From Anaerolineae bacterium (GTDB lineage: Bacteria > Chloroflexota > Anaerolineae > JADYZS01): a stretch of 6,706 bases of DNA. Below the pieces are notes generated by a model. The model did no database searches and had not been told where the DNA came from. It saw only the letters and a program-made list of their open reading frames with translations. Positions 5,993 to 6,706 of the stretch are shown piece after piece (within the stretch, counting starts at the first letter, position 1; the number at the start of each line of letters is the position of its first letter). The translations under genes were made by a program, and so were the position numbers. The stretch is taken from NCBI GenBank assembly GCA_020853075.1, contig JADYZS010000236.1, positions 1 through 6,706 of the forward strand. The letters are read 5' to 3'.

Positions 5993-6078
5993 CTTTTGGC
6001 GTCCCGCGTAATGAAAGAGCGAGCAGCAGCCTGTACCCATAAGGCCAGACTAACCCCCGCTCGCCCACCGACGAGATT

Positions 6079-6706
6079 CTACTTCATCTTTGCGTACTTG
6101 TCAATAGGCCGTTGGTTCCCGTCGCCGGACGCAGGAGACTGCCGGGCCAGATCAGGAGGGGAAGCCAATCCAGGAGGGAAGGCGGGAGCGACGCGGGTGC
6201 TGAGGAGGTAAGCCCCCGCCGCCGCGGCAAGCACGATGCCGGAGATCGCCATGAGGACGCGCGGGATCCCCCACAGATCGGCGACGGCGGCCAGGGCGAA
6301 CATAGGGATCAACCCCGCGCCGCTGTTGAGCATGAACTGCAAGGCAAAGACGCGCCCGCGCATCCGGGCCGGTGTGTTTTCCTGGGCCAGCGTCGTCGCC
6401 AGGATGTTGGCCGCGGAGAGGGAGATGCCCAGCAGGAGGCTGATAGCCGCCACCGCCGAGGTCATGCTGAACGCCCACTGGGGAAAGACGTCAAAGATAG
6501 GCATTTTCAGGGTATGGAAGCCGCGGCTGACCAGGCCCAGAAGTAGGAAGCCGATCCCCGCCGATGCTAAACAAACGTAACTGGCGATGTCCTTGCGCAG
6601 CAGATAACCGTAGCGCCCCAAGAGGACAATCGCAACCAACATCCCCACCCCTGCAGGCGCGAAGACGACCACGGCATCTTCCGGCGACATGCCCAGGACG
6701 CGGGCG
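6079..6706 (-). CDS. MFS transporter, C-terminal part (5' end outside window)
   Basis: This is the 3' portion of a major facilitator superfamily permease. The frame is open to the window edge, so the Met at 6688-6690 is internal; ARVLG precedes it. Counted from that Met, hydrophobic segments lie at about 8-25, 38-55, 77-102, 120-138 and 145-164, fitting the last five of twelve helices. The loop QENTPARMRGRVFALQFM (103-120) is the RxxGR motif A-like cytosolic loop found in the second half of MFS exporters, followed by the small-residue helix LNSGAGLIPMFALAA. The tail after the last helix (about 40 residues, Pro-rich, ending KYAKMK) is hydrophilic. The overall pattern resembles drug or macrolide-efflux type (MFS_3-like) transporters, but the substrate cannot be assigned from this half. 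It precedes the EEP gene by 130 nt and may be cotranscribed with it. Confidence 0.88.
   Translation of the reverse strand, partial: ARVLGMSPEDAVVVFAPAGVGMLVAIVLLGRYGYLLRKDIASYVCLASAGIGFLLLGLVSRGFHTLKMPIFDVFPQWAFSMTSAVAAISLLLGISLSAANILATTLAQENTPARMRGRVFALQFMLNSGAGLIPMFALAAVADLWGIPRVLMAISGIVLAAAAGAYLLSTRVAPAFPPGLASPPDLARQSPASGDGNQRPIDKYAKMK

Noticed and set aside
5987..6000. Possible intrinsic terminator on the + strand (GGGAGG stem then CTTTT)
   Set aside because: The stem is only six pairs with a 17-nt loop and four T, and no + strand gene ends nearby.
6112..6580. + strand open frames opposite the MFS gene
   Set aside because: They are antisense to a clear multi-helix MFS frame and give hydrophilic low-complexity peptides with no family resemblance.

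Overview
The window is GC-rich bacterial chromosomal DNA with two gene groups that converge on a short intergenic palindrome. The gene content, the Thr-Pro-Val-Pro rich insert in a VWA protein, the PDZ-less HtrA-like protease beside a MoxR operon and the dispersed-repeat type of palindrome together suggest a Chloroflexota (Anaerolineae-like) bacterium. That assignment is inference; no rRNA or other phylogenetic marker is present.

Left part (1-5013, + strand): an AT-rich leader carries two overlapping sigma70-type promoter matches. Five co-directional genes follow: a membrane-anchored trypsin/HtrA-like serine protease (118-969), a MoxR-family AAA+ ATPase (1014-2024), a soluble DUF58 protein (1993-2895, overlapping moxR by 32 nt) and two tandem, paralogous membrane VWA-domain proteins of the BatA/BatB type (2899-3909 and 3949-5013). 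Spacings run from an overlap to 44 nt, so this looks like one operon. MoxR, DUF58 and VWA proteins form a widespread AAA+/MIDAS-adaptor system thought to act as a chaperone or assembly machine at the envelope. Predicted topology puts MoxR and DUF58 in the cytosol and both VWA domains and the protease domain outside the membrane. The TPR and BatC/D/E-type partners found in many other Bat operons are absent, and the protease takes the promoter-proximal place.

Middle (5014-5186): a 173-nt convergent intergenic region. It contains a 64-bp imperfect palindrome built from three 9-bp CGCAGAG-type units, followed by several G-tracts.

Right part (5187-6706, - strand): an endonuclease/exonuclease/phosphatase (EEP) family metal-dependent hydrolase lies downstream of the C-terminal part of an MFS transporter that runs off the window. 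These two genes have no visible functional tie to the MoxR operon. I saw no tRNA, rRNA, CRISPR, insertion sequence or attachment site.
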